From the NCBI GenBank assembly GCA_964581505.1, contig CAZOOR010000094.1, forward strand, positions 1-6,721: DNA of 6,721 bases. The letters run 5' to 3'. Both the position numbers and the translations under genes were made by a program. The notes under the pieces were generated by a model. It was not told where the DNA came from, ran no database searches, and was given only the letters and a program-made list of their open reading frames with translations. Source of the DNA: CAZOOR01 sp964581505. Its GTDB lineage: Bacteria > Bacteroidota > Ignavibacteria > Kapaibacteriales > UBA2268. Below, piece after piece: positions 5,312 to 6,721 of this stretch (its first letter is position 1; every line of letters starts with the position of its first letter).

Positions 5312-6466
5312 ATGAGCAAGATTATGAAAAAACACAATGAATTAACAAAACAGATTAATTATAATGACAGATGGTTCGCTACATTGAGCGGTATTCTGCC
5401 GAATCCGGACAGTGTGCTGAAACGAACCGGAAAAACCATTGAGGCATATCGCGAATTGAAGAACGATGCACATGTCTGGAGTTGCATACAGTCCAGAAAA
5501 AGCGGACTTCTATCCCTTGATTTTAGAATAGTGGCAAACGGTGCGGCGGCAAGTATTGTGAAAGAACTCGAAACGATATTCCGCCGTTTGGACTTAAACA
5601 GAATTGAGCGCGAAATACTCGAAGCACCTTTATTCGGCTATCAGCCAATGGAGATTATTTGGGAATTGCGGCATGGCAAACGAACAACTATTGTTCCGGT
5701 TGATTTTGTAGCAAAACCGCAGGAATGGTTTTTCTTTGATAGTGAGCGGAATCTACGCTATAAGAAGCAGGGCGAACCCAAGGGGGTAGTTGTTCCCAAA
5801 CATAAGATAATAAATGTGCTGTACGAAACAAGTTATCTAAATCCTTATGGTAGTCCGCTACTGCAAAAATGTTATTGGCCCGTTGTTTTCAAGAATGGTA
5901 GTTTGAAGTTTTGGGTGAATTTTACCGAGAAGTTCGGAATGCCAATATTAATGGGGCATTACGGGCGGGGTGGCTCGCAGGAAGAAGCCGAGAAACTTGC
6001 CGATTCGCTATCTGAATTGGTCGAAGATTCTGTTATTGTTGTACCGAGCGATATTAATCTGGAATTGCATGAAGCGGCAAAAAGTACATCGTCCGCACTT
6101 TATCGTGATTTAATAAAATTCTGTAATGCAGAAATATCGAAAGCAATTCTTTCGCAGACATTGACAACAGAACTGGATATGGGGAGCTATGCCGCTTCGC
6201 AGACGCATTTTAAAATTCGTAAGGAAGTTATACTCTCGGACATTCGACTTGTGGAAAGCACAATGAATAAATTGATTGAAGCAATTATTGATTTGAATTT
6301 TGCACCGCCATATCCTCAGTTCAGTCTGACGCTTAACGATTCGGACAATGCCCAAATGGTGGAACGAGATATGCGACTAACTCAAACCGGACAGGTAAAA
6401 TTCACAAAAGAATATTGGATGCGAACCTATGGATTTAAAGAAGAAGACTTGCAATCACCTGAGTAA
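5312..6466 (+). CDS. Phage portal protein, DUF935 (Mu gp29-like)
   Basis: The 384-residue protein shows the DUF935 portal pattern. Residues about 50-75 (KNDAHVWSCIQSRKSGLLSLDFRI) are the family's start of the form 'D..v..ci..Rk..l....w'. An EAPLFGYQPMEIIW block (104-117) precedes NPYGSPLLQKCYWP (177-190) and KFWVNFTEKFGMP (199-211). The hallmark ILSQTLTTELDMGSYAASQTH (279-299) is followed by a helix (RKEVILSDIRLVESTMN). Portal proteins form the twelve-subunit ring at one capsid vertex through which DNA is packaged. The length is at the short end for the family (Mu gp29 is around 510), mainly through a short C-terminus, although it ends in a family-like YWMRTYGFKEEDL segment and does not look broken. 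The ATG at 5312 has no Shine-Dalgarno site, and ATG 5324 is possible. It is the last gene of the operon, and no terminase gene precedes it. Confidence 0.88.
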   Translation: MSKIMKKHNELTKQINYNDRWFATLSGILPNPDSVLKRTGKTIEAYRELKNDAHVWSCIQSRKSGLLSLDFRIVANGAAASIVKELETIFRRLDLNRIEREILEAPLFGYQPMEIIWELRHGKRTTIVPVDFVAKPQEWFFFDSERNLRYKKQGEPKGVVVPKHKIINVLYETSYLNPYGSPLLQKCYWPVVFKNGSLKFWVNFTEKFGMPILMGHYGRGGSQEEAEKLADSLSELVEDSVIVVPSDINLELHEAAKSTSSALYRDLIKFCNAEISKAILSQTLTTELDMGSYAASQTHFKIRKEVILSDIRLVESTMNKLIEAIIDLNFAPPYPQFSLTLNDSDNAQMVERDMRLTQTGQVKFTKEYWMRTYGFKEEDLQSPE

Positions 6467-6606
6467 TGAATTAGGGAGCAGGATTCAGGGGGCTGGGAAC
6501 AGGGGAATAGATGCCCCTCACCCCAGCCCTCTCCCAAAGAGCAAAGGGGTTGAACAGCAAGAACACCCCCCCGTCAGACTGCGTCTGCCACTGCGAGAGA
6601 GGGACT
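6467..6606. repeat. GC-rich intergenic repeat cluster, right copy of the inverted pair
   Basis: The space between the portal stop and the antisense T9SS gene is packed with GC-rich repeat-like DNA. Positions 6516-6558 are the inverted copy of the left repeat (core accccagccctctcccaaag at 6520-6539). AGGGG (6501-6505) can pair with CCCCT (6514-6518), and ACCCC (6520-6524) with GGGGT (6546-6550). A further small palindrome, CAGAC-tgc-GTCTG, spans 6575-6587. No T-run follows any hairpin, so a standard terminator for the operon is not seen, though these stems might hinder polymerase. I see no coding potential here. Confidence 0.65.
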
Positions 6607-6721
6607 TTATAATTTCACATACTTATACATCTTACCACCGACACGTACAAAATACACACCCGCCGACAAGCCCGACACATCAAGCCGAATATGTCCCCCT
6701 TCGGAGGGGGTGCCTGCGGAG
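6607..6721 (-). CDS. C-terminal end of a T9SS-secreted protein (type A sorting domain), partial
   Basis: Read on the minus strand from the window edge, the frame gives 37 residues up to a TAA at 6607-6609. It ends with IRLDVSGLSAGVYFVRVGG followed by KMYKYVKL. This is the typical last part of the type A sorting domain of proteins exported through the type IX secretion system: a 'DvS.L.sGvYfvr' strand pair, then a basic strand 'K..K.vk'. Such domains direct proteins across the outer membrane and are cleaved off there. The N-terminal passenger and its function lie outside the window. The gene converges on the phage operon. A GC-rich palindrome at 6695-6710 lies inside the coding part and encodes PSEGG just ahead of the conserved strand. 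The gene marks the flanking DNA as belonging to the Bacteroidota/FCB group. Confidence 0.85.
   Translation of the reverse strand, partial: SAGTPSEGGHIRLDVSGLSAGVYFVRVGGKMYKYVKL
6695..6710. repeat. Short GC-rich palindrome within the T9SS gene
   Basis: The 16-base cccccttcggaggggg forms a six-pair stem (6695-6700 with 6705-6710) closed by a four-base loop, tcgg. It resembles short dispersed palindromes found in intergenic DNA, but here it is in frame within the coding part of the sorting domain (encoding PSEGG). Confidence 0.6.

Noticed and set aside
6467..6606. CRISPR array or tRNA gene in the right intergenic space
   Set aside because: Repeats are not regularly spaced with unique spacers, and no cloverleaf could be drawn; the region is GC-rich palindromic repeat DNA.

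Overview
The window is a compact head-and-lysis gene block of a Mu-like (transposable-type) phage, set between host DNA of what is most likely a Bacteroidota/FCB-group bacterium (Ignavibacteria- or Kapabacteria-like lineages would fit). The taxonomic hint comes mainly from the right edge. There the minus strand encodes the last 37 residues of a protein ending in a typical type IX secretion (T9SS, type A) sorting domain, a feature of that group. Most phage genes have clear GGAG-type ribosome binding sites. The DNA is AT-rich, and GC-rich dispersed repeats lie in the intergenic spaces.

Layout. Positions 1-28 are a rho-independent terminator for a plus-strand unit that ends just left of the window. 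Positions 34-75 are a GC-rich intergenic repeat. A small three-helix membrane protein gene of apparent host origin lies on the minus strand (96-398). An AT-rich leader of about 290 bp follows (399-692). Then come ten plus-strand genes in one tight operon (693-6466), with spacings of 1 to 27 bp or small overlaps. After the operon there is about 140 bp of GC-rich repeat DNA (6467-6606), including a copy of the left repeat in inverted orientation, and then the antisense T9SS-tailed gene (6607 to the edge).

The operon reads: Mu I-like head maturation protease with a scaffold-like tail; major capsid protein; DUF2190-type capsid cement protein; Mu gp36-like (DUF1320) protein; small three-helix membrane protein (holin candidate); cysteine-type cell wall hydrolase with an N-terminal signal/anchor; unknown small beta-rich protein; membrane-anchored coiled-coil protein; membrane-anchored periplasmic protein (spanin-type candidate); and DUF935 (Mu gp29-like) portal protein. 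Together these would assemble and mature a procapsid around a portal and provide lysis functions.

The window contains no terminase, transposase, repressor, tail or minor head (gpF) gene, although host-like sequence appears on both sides. The gene order is also permuted relative to Mu, with the portal last instead of ahead of protease and capsid. All ten frames are open. The main question the window raises is whether this is a remnant, one module of a prophage scattered in the genome, or a maintained capsid-plus-lysis cassette bracketed by inverted repeats.
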